From an uncultured Veillonella sp. (GTDB lineage: Bacteria > Bacillota > Negativicutes > Veillonellales > Veillonellaceae): DNA of 7,298 bases. The notes beneath the pieces are model-generated. The model ran no database searches, was not told the origin of the DNA, and saw only the letters and a list, made by a program, of their open reading frames with translations. The stretch spans positions 1 to 7,298 of the forward strand of contig CALGLI010000051.1 in assembly GCA_937930265.1 (NCBI GenBank), in the 5' to 3' direction. Below are positions 1-6,127 of this stretch, one piece after another. Numbering within the stretch: the stretch's first letter is position 1; each line of letters opens with the position of its first letter. A program made the translations under genes and the position numbers.

Positions 1-466
1 GCATTGTTTGATGGAATGCTGTATCAAATACAGCAACTTGTGGTACATTTGGCATAATTTTTTGGCATGCTTCGATACCTTGGATGTTTGGCGGATTGTG
101 AAGTGGAGCAATTTTTGCACATTCTTCTAATGCTTCCATCACTGCTGGAGTAATTAACACAGAGTCAGCAAATTTTTCAGCACCATGTACTACACGATGT
201 CCTACAGCGTCGATTTCATCCATAGATGCAATTACGCCATGTTCTGGATCCACTAAAATATCCAATAAGACTTGTAACGCCACTTTGTGGTCAGCTACTG
301 GTTCGATGCGTTCTAATTTGTCAGCATCTGGACGACGATGCGTGAAAATAGCATCATCGGAACCGATTTTTTCAAATTGACCTTTCGCCAATACAACTTC
401 ACGCTCCATATCAATTAATTGATACTTCAAGGAGGAGCTACCGCAGTTTACAACTAAAACGTTCAT
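1..466 (-). CDS. ackA: Acetate kinase, N-terminal 155 residues (gene runs off the window)
   Basis: Cytoplasmic acetate kinase interconverts acetyl phosphate plus ADP with acetate plus ATP, the energy-yielding end of the Pta-AckA pathway. I translated this partial gene directly. It opens with the family signature MNVLVVNCGSSSLKYQLID and continues with GHRVVHGAEKF (residues 89-99), APLHNPPN (120-127) and VFDTAFHQTM (146-155). Residues matching known active-site positions of the Methanosarcina enzyme fall at the same numbers: Asn7, Ser10, Ser12, Lys14, Arg91, His123 and Asp148. The start is ATG at 466, preceded by GAGGG with 7-nt spacing. That ribosome binding site lies inside the last codons of the upstream lipoprotein gene, only 3 nt away, so the two genes are almost certainly cotranscribed. 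The missing part would hold about 245 more residues. No promoter of its own is visible. Confidence 0.97.
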   Translation of the reverse strand, partial: MNVLVVNCGSSSLKYQLIDMEREVVLAKGQFEKIGSDDAIFTHRRPDADKLERIEPVADHKVALQVLLDILVDPEHGVIASMDEIDAVGHRVVHGAEKFADSVLITPAVMEALEECAKIAPLHNPPNIQGIEACQKIMPNVPQVAVFDTAFHQTM

Positions 467-469
467 GTC

Positions 470-1036
470 TTATCCCTCTTTCTTAGTAACTTGAATGTGC
501 CCATTCACACGTTGATTGATGTCTTCCCCTTGTGGAGAACTATCACTGTATGAATAGCGTATATTCCACAGTACACCTTTATTAATGAAAGTATACTGAG
601 TAAACCTAATTTTTTGTCCATTAGCACCTGCTAGCATCGTAGATTTCACAGCTTGTATGCCGTCTACCTGTACTCGCTCTTGGTCCCATGGTATATTGGC
701 ACCTGTTTGGCCTAATTCTTTAACCAAAGCTTGTTGCCCTAATTTTGCGCCCTCTTCTAGCGTTGGCAATGGCGCTCCTGTAGAAGCTTGTGTAGCACTC
801 ACATAGACACCATAATTTTTATCTAGTCCTGCATAGATGGTCAAAGGTTGTCCCTTTTCATTGGCTGTAATTCTATCCAACTGACCGAAGTCAAAAGGAG
901 AATCCACGATCACTTCCGATTGACCTACATTGATGACTTTCTGACCAAAACTATAGGTATCGATGGCTTGTTGACTACCACAGCCACCCAAGAACAACAT
1001 CGTCCCCAAACCAAGGGCTATGATATATTGTTTCAT
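470..1036 (-). CDS. Small secreted lipoprotein of unknown function, upstream of ackA
   Basis: This gene encodes 188 residues that I do not recognise as a named family. The N terminus is a lipoprotein signal peptide: MKQ, a hydrophobic stretch (residues 4-17), then the lipobox Leu16-Gly17-Gly18-Cys19, so the mature protein should be lipidated on Cys19 and anchored to a membrane. The remaining ~170 residues are soluble in character and beta-rich looking, with no further membrane segment. The start was set at ATG 1036, which has AGAGG 7 nt upstream. An in-frame ATG at 1072 would add 12 residues but lies in the -10 hexamer of the likely promoter and lacks a ribosome binding site. The stop is 3 nt before ackA, implying translational coupling. 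A role linked to acetate metabolism is only an inference from position. Real gene: confident. Function: unknown. Confidence 0.88.
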   Translation of the reverse strand: MKQYIIALGLGTMLFLGGCGSQQAIDTYSFGQKVINVGQSEVIVDSPFDFGQLDRITANEKGQPLTIYAGLDKNYGVYVSATQASTGAPLPTLEEGAKLGQQALVKELGQTGANIPWDQERVQVDGIQAVKSTMLAGANGQKIRFTQYTFINKGVLWNIRYSYSDSSPQGEDINQRVNGHIQVTKKEG

Positions 1037-1071
1037 ATACTTACCTCTAATAGACACAATTTCTACAGTCA

Positions 1072-1101
1072 ATTATAACACTAATTTAAGGTTTTTTTCT
1101 A
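1072..1101 (-). promoter_or_regulatory. Extended -10 sigma-70 promoter for the lipoprotein-ackA operon
   Basis: On the minus strand there is a perfect TATAAT at 1077-1072, preceded by TGT (extended -10 motif TGn). A TAGAAA -35 (4 of 6 to consensus) lies at 1101-1096, with 18-bp spacing. The predicted transcript begins near 1065, about 29 nt before the chosen lipoprotein start. A second weaker extended -10 (TGCTACAAT, 1135-1127) lies further upstream without a good -35. Confidence 0.65.
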
Positions 1102-1237
1102 CCCTTTTTTGTGACTTCTTTCATACATTGTAGCATTATTACTAATACATAATATTCAATTACCATACTCTCTAATGACTGATTGAATACATTATTATAA
1201 TGTTGATACATATAAATCTACTTTTTTGTTATATCGC

Positions 1238-1270
1238 ATGAACTCCAGTGAAACATATCTTGGTGTTCAT
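1238..1270. repeat. Imperfect inverted repeat in the divergent intergenic region
   Basis: ATGAACTCCA (1238-1247) pairs with TGGTGTTCAT (1261-1270) over 10 positions with a single T-T mismatch, around a 13-nt centre. No T-tract follows on either strand, so it does not look like an intrinsic terminator. It lies upstream of the tmcAL promoter and could be an operator or simply chance in AT-rich DNA. Confidence 0.4.
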
Positions 1271-1297
1271 TGTAAAATTGCTTACCCAGGGGTATCA

Positions 1298-1332
1298 TTT
1301 ATGAAAGTTTTATCTCATGATATACTAGTATA
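1298..1332 (+). promoter_or_regulatory. Promoter of tmcAL with overlapping palindrome
   Basis: TATACT at 1321-1326 is a good -10 (5 of 6) and is preceded by TGA, giving an extended -10. A weak -35, TTTATG (1298-1303), sits 17 bp upstream. The -10 lies inside a perfect 12-bp palindrome, TATACTAGTATA (1321-1332). Transcription would begin near 1333, leaving a leader of about 20 nt that contains AGGAGG at 1339-1344, 9 nt before the ATG at 1354. Confidence 0.6.
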
Positions 1333-1353
1333 CATAACAGGAGGTATTAGACC

Positions 1354-2805
1354 ATGAACACCATAGGAATCATTGCAGAGTACAATCCCTTTCATAAAGG
1401 GCACGCACACCAACTAGAAGAGTTACGACAAAAGTATCCGGATGCAACCTTGCTCGTTGTGATGAGTGGTGACTTTGTACAACGAGGAACACCTGCTATC
1501 TTTTCGAAATTTGATCGTGCCCAATGGGCTGTCATGGGTGGTGCTGATATTGTTTTTGAATTGCCTTCTATGTTCGCCGTTAGTTCTGCAGAATATTTTG
1601 CGTCCGGTGGTGTCAGATTATTACATGCCCTAGGGTGTAATGCTATCTCATTTGGTGCCAGCCATACCCAAGTAGAGGAACTTGTATCCATCGCTAAAGC
1701 TCTCGATCACCCTAGCACGCAAGAATCGTTGCGTACTCTTTTAGGGAAAGGGTACTCCTATGGCACAGCCTTACGCAAAGCCATACAGTTCTTTCATTCA
1801 GCAAATCCCTCATTCAATACCGAAGATTCCCTAGACAAAAACACATCGGATACTATACTTTCACCAATAGATCAACAGTCATCAAGGATCCTTTCATTAG
1901 AAAACTCAAACAACATGAGTCTGTTGAACACTGACCCTAACACTATATTAGGCATTGAATACATTCGTGCCTTACATCGGTATCACATCAAGCTAGACAT
2001 CCTTCCCGTGAAACGAACTAGTTCCCATCACAATCCAACCTTAGATGATTCATTTCCATCTGGCATAGCCTTGCGAAGTGCTATTTATGCATCCAAACAA
2101 ACATCTTCCAGTCTATCCAGATCTCATAACATGCTACAAATATCTGATACCTCTTACGCACCTTATGCCTCATTAGAAGACGATGCCTCTATCTCGTTAG
2201 GTGAATTAGGAATCGACGCCTCATCTTTAGAAGAAGACTCTTTCAATTGGCATCAATATTTCCCCCCTATGGTAGCCCCTCTCGCTATGGACATCGTAGA
2301 GGCCAACTATTACGCTAACCTAGATCGCTATTATGACATGATTCACCTCGCTAGTCGCATAGCGACCAAAGAAGAATTACAAACCTTACAAGATATGAGC
2401 GACGGTTTAGAAGAATCATGGCTCACCGCTAACACCCTCTCTTCTTGGGAGCAAGCCCGTGAAGGTTTAAAATCAAAACGTTACACCTATGCCCGTCTTG
2501 ATCGCATCGCGGCCTACAGCCTTTTCCGTCGCACTAAAGAGATGTTCCAAAAGTGCCACCAGCAAGGACCTACCTACGGTCGTCTATTGGCTTTCAACGA
2601 TCGAGGTCGTCAGTATCTGAAAGAAAAACGTTCCTCCATTCCTATTGTGCAAAAATGGGCTCCTTTCTGTCAGCAAGCAACTGGTCTTACCAAAGTACTG
2701 TGCGAGCAAGATCAACTAGCAAGTCGACTATGGAGACTCACTGTAGATAACCCACACTATCGTGACAGTCATTATGATTACACCACCAGTCCTAAGTATG
2801 TATAA
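1354..2805 (+). CDS. tmcAL: tRNA(Met) cytidine acetate ligase (TmcAL, YlbM family)
   Basis: TmcAL makes N4-acetylcytidine at the wobble position (C34) of elongator tRNA-Met, using free acetate and ATP through acetyl-AMP. The 483-residue protein opens with the family signature GIIAEYNPFHKGH (residues 5-17), including the nucleotidyltransferase HxGH motif His14-Lys-Gly-His17. It continues with VVMSGDFVQRGTPAIF (35-50), NTILGIEYIRAL (196-207), SGIALRSAI (236-244), LKSKRYTYARLDRI (372-385) and GRLLAFNDRGRQYLK (409-423). It is longer than the roughly 400 residues usual for YlbM. The extra length seems to lie in two Ser/Asn/Asp-rich stretches, about 151-193 and 249-300. The start ATG at 1354 has AGGAGG at 9-nt spacing. 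It is transcribed alone, divergently from the ackA operon, and ends at a bidirectional terminator. The family is clear; the effect of the inserts is unknown. Confidence 0.95.
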   Translation: MNTIGIIAEYNPFHKGHAHQLEELRQKYPDATLLVVMSGDFVQRGTPAIFSKFDRAQWAVMGGADIVFELPSMFAVSSAEYFASGGVRLLHALGCNAISFGASHTQVEELVSIAKALDHPSTQESLRTLLGKGYSYGTALRKAIQFFHSANPSFNTEDSLDKNTSDTILSPIDQQSSRILSLENSNNMSLLNTDPNTILGIEYIRALHRYHIKLDILPVKRTSSHHNPTLDDSFPSGIALRSAIYASKQTSSSLSRSHNMLQISDTSYAPYASLEDDASISLGELGIDASSLEEDSFNWHQYFPPMVAPLAMDIVEANYYANLDRYYDMIHLASRIATKEELQTLQDMSDGLEESWLTANTLSSWEQAREGLKSKRYTYARLDRIAAYSLFRRTKEMFQKCHQQGPTYGRLLAFNDRGRQYLKEKRSSIPIVQKWAPFCQQATGLTKVLCEQDQLASRLWRLTVDNPHYRDSHYDYTTSPKYV

Positions 2806-2811
2806 AACCAC

Positions 2812-2864
2812 AAAAAGTCCCCTGTACTGAATGCATCATTGCACTCAGTACAAGGGACTTTTTT
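2812..2864. terminator. Bidirectional intrinsic terminator between tmcAL and rimM
   Basis: A long hairpin has its left arm at 2812-2830 (AAAAAGTCCC, then TGTACTGA) and its right arm at 2845-2864 (TCAGTACA, then GGGACTTTTTT). The arms pair with one C-A mismatch. The inner part can extend with TGCA/TGCA around a TCAT loop. An A-run precedes and a T-run follows the stem, so it works on both strands. It ends tmcAL (stop at 2805) and the converging rimM operon (stop at 2866). Confidence 0.95.
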
Positions 2865-2865
2865 A

Positions 2866-3363
2866 TTACAACCATTCTGGAGGATCTACAATCATTTTCC
2901 CGCCTTCGATGTCAATAGTGAGCACTACTGTTTTCAAAGCTGGTAACAATAGATCAGGTTCACCCTCTTTGGCTACCACGTACACATCGTTTGCACCAGG
3001 TTGCAATACTTCTTTTACGATGCCTAAATCATTGCCCTCTGTATCTTCTACGGCAAGGCCTTCGATTTCAAAGATATAATATCTATCTTCTGGCAATTCC
3101 ACCAAATCTTGTCTTGGCACTTTTATTTCTTGTTTCCCCAAACGCTCTACAGCAGTGCGGTCAGGCAATTCTTTGAAAGTAGCCAAAATAAACTGTTTAT
3201 GAAATTTAGCAGATGTAATATGGTATGGTTGACCATTGATGTAGCACACATCCATTTTCATAAACCGTTCAGGAAAGTCTGTTCTCGGCAATATACGAAC
3301 ATCGCCCCGCACACCGTGCGGAGCGACGATCACACCGATGGTAATCAGTTCTTGGGTATCCAT
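2866..3363 (-). CDS. rimM: Ribosome maturation factor RimM
   Basis: RimM assists late assembly of the 30S subunit head, binding uS19 and 16S rRNA. This 165-residue protein has the normal length and two-domain build. The N-terminal barrel carries IGVIVAPHGVRGDVRI (residues 9-24). The C-terminal PRC-barrel starts at the aromatic pair Tyr95-Tyr96 and includes LGIVKEVLQPGANDVYVV (113-130), LLLPALKTVV (138-147) and MIVDPPEWL (157-165). The ATG at 3363 overlaps the ylqD stop by one base (TAATG). The Shine-Dalgarno match upstream is poor, so translation probably depends on termination-reinitiation coupling. It is the last gene of the operon here: the stop abuts the terminator hairpin, and trmD, the usual next gene, does not follow. 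Confidence 0.96.
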   Translation of the reverse strand: MDTQELITIGVIVAPHGVRGDVRILPRTDFPERFMKMDVCYINGQPYHITSAKFHKQFILATFKELPDRTAVERLGKQEIKVPRQDLVELPEDRYYIFEIEGLAVEDTEGNDLGIVKEVLQPGANDVYVVAKEGEPDLLLPALKTVVLTIDIEGGKMIVDPPEWL

Positions 3364-3770
3364 TATTGACGGAATGCCACAACTTTGCCATCTTCTAGCA
3401 AAATTTCAGCCCCCATAAGAGCATCTAAATTATCACCGACTTTTACGGTAATTGTTTGCTCCATTTGGCCTTGGGCAATTTCAGAACCAACTTCAAGCTT
3501 CTCTGCTTCTTTCAAACGCTCTGCTACTTGAGTTTTGAAAGCTACGCGTTGTTGCTTTTCTTCCTCGATTTGTTGACGCAATTGGATTAAACCTTGTGCA
3601 TCAATTTTTGCTTGTTCACTTAACAAACGTTTAGCTTGGAATTCGATTTGTTGTAAATCTTGGTCCACCATGTCCATTTGTTGTTGCAAATCAGCAATAA
3701 TTTTGTTTTTTAAAGTGTCCGTAACCTTAGACTTAATTGCCACGGGTACGCGTAATGTCATTTCTTCCAT
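3363..3770 (-). CDS. ylqD: YlqD family protein
   Basis: This is a 135-residue protein of the YlqD family, found mainly in Firmicutes beside rpsP and khpA; its molecular role is not established. After a short beta-like start (EEMTLRVPVAIKSKV), residues about 20-95 are rich in Gln, Glu, Lys and Leu with few glycines, as expected for a long helical coiled coil. A compact C-terminal part (about 100-135, ITVKVGDNLDALMGAEILLE) follows. The start ATG at 3770 is preceded by AAGGGTGG at a suitable distance. A second in-frame ATG three codons later is less likely. It lies 12 nt after khpA and overlaps rimM by one base. Position in the operon suggests a link to ribosome assembly or RNA handling, but that is inference. 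Confidence 0.9.
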   Translation of the reverse strand: MEEMTLRVPVAIKSKVTDTLKNKIIADLQQQMDMVDQDLQQIEFQAKRLLSEQAKIDAQGLIQLRQQIEEEKQQRVAFKTQVAERLKEAEKLEVGSEIAQGQMEQTITVKVGDNLDALMGAEILLEDGKVVAFRQ

Positions 3771-3782
3771 GTTACCACCCTT

Positions 3783-4010
3783 TTAGACAATATCAACGGA
3801 TATCTTCTTGTTCTCTTTAATAGCCGCTGCTTTAGCCACAGCGCGAATCGCTTTCGCAATCTTACCTTGCTTTCCAATTACTTTACCCATATCATCTGGA
3901 GCGACACGGATTTCATAGACTTCCACTTGATCGCGGACTTCCATCGTAACAGAAACGGCTTCAGGTTGCTTAACTAATGATTGAACAATTAATGTAATTA
4001 ATTCTTGCAT
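3783..4010 (-). CDS. khpA: KH-domain RNA-binding protein KhpA (YlqC)
   Basis: KhpA is a small single KH-domain RNA-binding protein that in several Firmicutes pairs with KhpB (Jag/EloR) to bind RNAs and influence cell elongation and division. The 75 residues cover one KH fold. The key GxxG loop is seen in MGKVIGKQGKIAKAIRAV (residues 41-58), with Gly46-Lys-Gln-Gly49. The N-terminal MQELITLIVQSLVKQPEAV matches the family. The start was set at ATG 4010. A GTG immediately before it (4013) is also in frame and would add one residue. The ribosome binding site AGAGAGG lies 9 nt from the ATG and 6 nt from the GTG, so either is possible. It sits between rpsP and ylqD, its usual place. Confidence 0.94.
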   Translation of the reverse strand: MQELITLIVQSLVKQPEAVSVTMEVRDQVEVYEIRVAPDDMGKVIGKQGKIAKAIRAVAKAAAIKENKKISVDIV

Positions 4011-4031
4011 CACAGTACGCCTCTCTATTAA

Positions 4032-4295
4032 TTATTTTTTAGCGTCAGCAAATTTTTGCATAACACCATGTTTTTTGAACAAGGAGCGAACAGTATCAGT
4101 AGGTTGTGCACCTTTACCCAACCATTCTAATGCTTTCTCTTCGTCAATATTAACGATTGCTGGGTTTTTAGTAGCATCATATTGACCTACTGTATCAACT
4201 GGACGACCTTCGCGTGGTGCGCGGGAGTCAGCAACAACGATACGATAGAAAGGAGCTTTTTTAGCACCTAAACGAGTTAAACGGATTTTTAACAT
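4032..4295 (-). CDS. rpsP: 30S ribosomal protein bS16
   Basis: bS16 is a structural protein of the small ribosomal subunit that stabilises the 16S rRNA 5' and central domains during assembly. The 87-residue protein has normal bacterial length and the hallmark N terminus IRLTRLGAKKAPFYRIVVAD (residues 4-23), followed by SRAPREGRPVDTVGQYD (24-40) and the tail KALEWLGKGAQPTDTV (54-69). Its ATG at 4295 is preceded by AAGGAGGTGA, an essentially full match to the 16S rRNA 3' end. That is the strongest ribosome binding site in the window and fits the high protein output a ribosomal gene needs. It follows ffh after 27 nt and precedes khpA by about 20 nt, within one operon. No promoter or terminator is visible in the ffh-rpsP gap. 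Confidence 0.98.
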   Translation of the reverse strand: MLKIRLTRLGAKKAPFYRIVVADSRAPREGRPVDTVGQYDATKNPAIVNIDEEKALEWLGKGAQPTDTVRSLFKKHGVMQKFADAKK

Positions 4296-4322
4296 TCTTC
4301 TTTCACCTCCTTAAATAGAATA

Positions 4323-5672
4323 TTATCCCATGAACGGTAATTTAGGGAACACCCCCTTCTTACCTTTGCTCATAGACTGCATCTGTTTCATAAATTTGCG
4401 AGCCTCTTCAAATTGTTTAATCAATTGATTCACTCGCTGTACTGTTGTACCAGAGCCTGCCGCAATACGTTTACGACGCGACCCATTCAATATATTAGGA
4501 TCCGTACGTTCCGCCATCGTCATAGATTTGATAATGGCTTCAATTTGACGTACTTCTTTATTATCTAGGTCAAAGCCCGCTAATTGGTCTTTCAATTTAC
4601 CCATACCAGGCAACATGCCCAATAAGTTTTGCAAAGGGCCCAATTTACGGATTTGATTCATTTGTGCTAAGAAATCATCCAAAGTAAAGCTATTTTTAGC
4701 CATTTTCTCAGCCATTTTTTTCGCTTCTTCTTCGTCGATGGAACTTTGCACATTTTCAATCAATGTTTTGAAATCGCCTAAATCAAGGATACGAGATGCC
4801 ATACGATCTGGATGGAATACTTCTAAGCCATCCATTTTTTCGCTAGTACCTGTAAATTTAATCGGTGTGCCTGTGACAGCTTTAATGGATAGTGCCGCAC
4901 CACCACGGGCATCGCCATCCATTTTCGTTAAAATTACACCATCAAGGCCTAGGTAATTATTAAAAGCTTCAGCCGTTCCCACTGCATCTTGACCAATCAT
5001 GGCATCCACCACTAGCAAGATTTCATGAGGTTTCACCTCACGCTTAATGTTAGCCAATTCATCCATCAATGTTTCATCAATGGCTAAGCGACCTGCTGTA
5101 TCGATGATGACAATATCTTTGAATAATCGTTTTGCTTCTTCAATACCCACTTTGGCAATGTCCACAGGATTAGCACCTGGCGTTTCATTGGCAAATACAG
5201 GAATATCAATTTGAGCTCCCACTACCTGCAATTGCTTAATCGCAGCTGGACGATACACATCGGCTGCTACTAGCATCGGGTTCTTGCCTTGCTTACGAAG
5301 ATGTACAGACAACTTACCAGCCGTCGTCGTTTTACCTGCCCCTTGCAAACCTACCAACATAATAATGGTTGGTGCTTTCGGAGAAATCATAATACGACTT
5401 TCAGTACCACCTAATAGCTCTGTCAATTCGTCATTTACAATTTTGATAACTGTTTGCGCTGGATTTAAGGAACCAAATACTTCCTCACCCAAAGCTTTAT
5501 CTTTAATACGGGCAATAAAGTCTTTCGCTACGCCAAAGTTTACGTCTGCTTCTAATAGAGCAAAACGAACTTGTCGCAATGCTAGATTAACATCTTCTTC
5601 AGAAATTTTACCTTTTCCCTTTAAGGATGCAAAGGCTTCTTGCAATTTATGCGTTAAATTTTCAAAAGCCAT
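4323..5672 (-). CDS. ffh: Signal recognition particle GTPase Ffh (SRP54)
   Basis: Ffh binds 4.5S RNA and signal sequences of nascent membrane proteins and delivers the ribosome to the FtsY receptor through paired GTPases. The 449 residues match the normal length and domain order. The N domain is about 1-90. The G domain has the P-loop GLQGAGKTT (108-116), DVYRPAAIKQL (138-148), DTAGR (191-195) and TKMDGDARGG (249-258). The methionine-rich M domain (about 300-435) includes LGMLPGMGKL (351-360) and the RNA-binding region SRRKRIAAGSGTTVQRVNQL (398-417). The ATG at 5672 has GGAGG at 6-nt spacing, placed inside the final codons of ylxM, whose stop is one base away. The short tail GKKGVFPKLPFMG is ordinary for the family. 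All motifs are intact. Confidence 0.98.
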   Translation of the reverse strand: MAFENLTHKLQEAFASLKGKGKISEEDVNLALRQVRFALLEADVNFGVAKDFIARIKDKALGEEVFGSLNPAQTVIKIVNDELTELLGGTESRIMISPKAPTIIMLVGLQGAGKTTTAGKLSVHLRKQGKNPMLVAADVYRPAAIKQLQVVGAQIDIPVFANETPGANPVDIAKVGIEEAKRLFKDIVIIDTAGRLAIDETLMDELANIKREVKPHEILLVVDAMIGQDAVGTAEAFNNYLGLDGVILTKMDGDARGGAALSIKAVTGTPIKFTGTSEKMDGLEVFHPDRMASRILDLGDFKTLIENVQSSIDEEEAKKMAEKMAKNSFTLDDFLAQMNQIRKLGPLQNLLGMLPGMGKLKDQLAGFDLDNKEVRQIEAIIKSMTMAERTDPNILNGSRRKRIAAGSGTTVQRVNQLIKQFEEARKFMKQMQSMSKGKKGVFPKLPFMG

Positions 5673-5673
5673 A

Positions 5674-5991
5674 CTAGCCCTCCAATTGTGTTAATAATGA
5701 TTGAATCGATGTAGATGTGACTGATTCTAATTGTGCTTTTAGCTCTTTCACAATCTGTTGTCGCCGCAAATATTGTTCAATGAGGTGTAATTTTCCTTCG
5801 TAAGCCTCCATACTCGACTTAGCTCGTTCAATATTATCGTGGACGGCTTGTCTAGAGATACTCAACTCTTCTGCAATTTCACCTAATGACATATCATCTT
5901 CATGATGTAAGGCATAACACTCTCGTTGGCGCTCCGTCAGCAAGGAGCCATAAAAATCTAATAACAAACTAATTGTCATTCGTTCTTCCAT
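5674..5991 (-). CDS. ylxM: YlxM family helix-turn-helix protein, SRP-associated
   Basis: YlxM is a small sigma-70 region 4-like helix-turn-helix protein almost always encoded just before ffh; in streptococci it has been reported to interact with SRP components. The chosen start, ATG 5991, gives 105 residues beginning MEERMTISLLLDFYGSLLTE, which matches the family N terminus, and has AGGAGG with 5-nt spacing. An in-frame ATG at 6027 would add 12 residues but lacks a ribosome binding site. The helix-turn-helix spans about residues 34-58 (MSLGEIAEELSISRQAVHDN). A helical tail rich in Gln, Leu and Glu follows (59-105). The stop lies one base before the ffh start, so the two are translationally linked. 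It is the first gene of the operon, about 57 nt below the predicted transcription start. Confidence 0.94.
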   Translation of the reverse strand: MEERMTISLLLDFYGSLLTERQRECYALHHEDDMSLGEIAEELSISRQAVHDNIERAKSSMEAYEGKLHLIEQYLRRQQIVKELKAQLESVTSTSIQSLLTQLEG

Positions 5992-6040
5992 GGTCCCCTC
6001 CTCTAGCACTTTTTTTGAAAGCATCATCTGTCAAGTAAAA

Positions 6041-6109
6041 AATATTTACACCTTATATTACCAATATTTACAGGGCTTGTCAATAGCTGTAAAGCAAATT
6101 ACCTTTACA
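6041..6109. repeat. Cluster of TGTAAA/TTTACA repeats around the ylxM promoter
   Basis: A perfect 10-bp direct repeat, AATATTTACA, occurs at 6041-6050 and 6063-6072, offset by 22 bp, and brackets the -10 element. Just upstream of the -35 is a perfect inverted repeat: TGTAAAG (6088-6094) and CTTTACA (6103-6109) with an 8-nt centre. So the six-base core TTTACA or its complement occurs four times in 69 bp. This arrangement could be a set of operator half-sites. No regulator can be named. Confidence 0.55.
6055..6083 (-). promoter_or_regulatory. Sigma-70 promoter of the ylxM-ffh-rpsP-khpA-ylqD-rimM operon
   Basis: On the minus strand, a perfect -35 TTGACA (6083-6078) and a -10 TAATAT (6060-6055, 4 of 6) are separated by exactly 17 bp, and TGG precedes the -10 (extended -10). 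The transcript should start near 6048, giving a leader of about 57 nt before ylxM. No other convincing promoter lies between here and rimM, so the six genes probably share this one. Confidence 0.8.
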
Positions 6110-6127
6110 CACAAATTCATCTATACC

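Larger units (their letters stand above)
1037..1353. other. Divergent intergenic region between lipoprotein and tmcAL genes
   Basis: This 317-bp AT-rich stretch separates two divergent transcription units and contains no credible gene. It holds the leftward extended -10 promoter (1072-1101), a weaker leftward -10 (1127-1135), an imperfect inverted repeat (1238-1270) and the rightward promoter with a 12-bp palindrome (1298-1332). The AGGAGG ribosome binding site of tmcAL is at 1339-1344. I saw no tRNA or terminator-like hairpin with a T-tract. Confidence 0.7.

Noticed and set aside
1037..1072. N-terminal extension of the lipoprotein from ATG 1072
   Set aside because: The ATG lies in the -10 box of the likely promoter, so it would not be in the transcript, and the signal peptide starts cleanly at ATG 1036.
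1183..1201. Plus-strand TTGAAT and TATAAT as a second tmcAL promoter
   Set aside because: The two elements are only 7 bp apart, too close to act as a pair, and no -35 lies at the right distance from the TATAAT.
3307..3321. CCGCAC-ACC-GTGCGG perfect hairpin
   Set aside because: It falls on the conserved RimM residues Pro-His-Gly-Val-Arg near the N terminus, so codon content explains it; there is no T-tract.
5284..5694. Plus-strand 136-codon frame opposite ffh
   Set aside because: It is a shadow of the highly conserved ffh coding strand; the antisense translation shows no family motif.
6029..6034. Second TTGACA on the minus strand in the ylxM leader
   Set aside because: No acceptable -10 is found 16 to 18 bp downstream; the promoter at 6055-6083 is far better.
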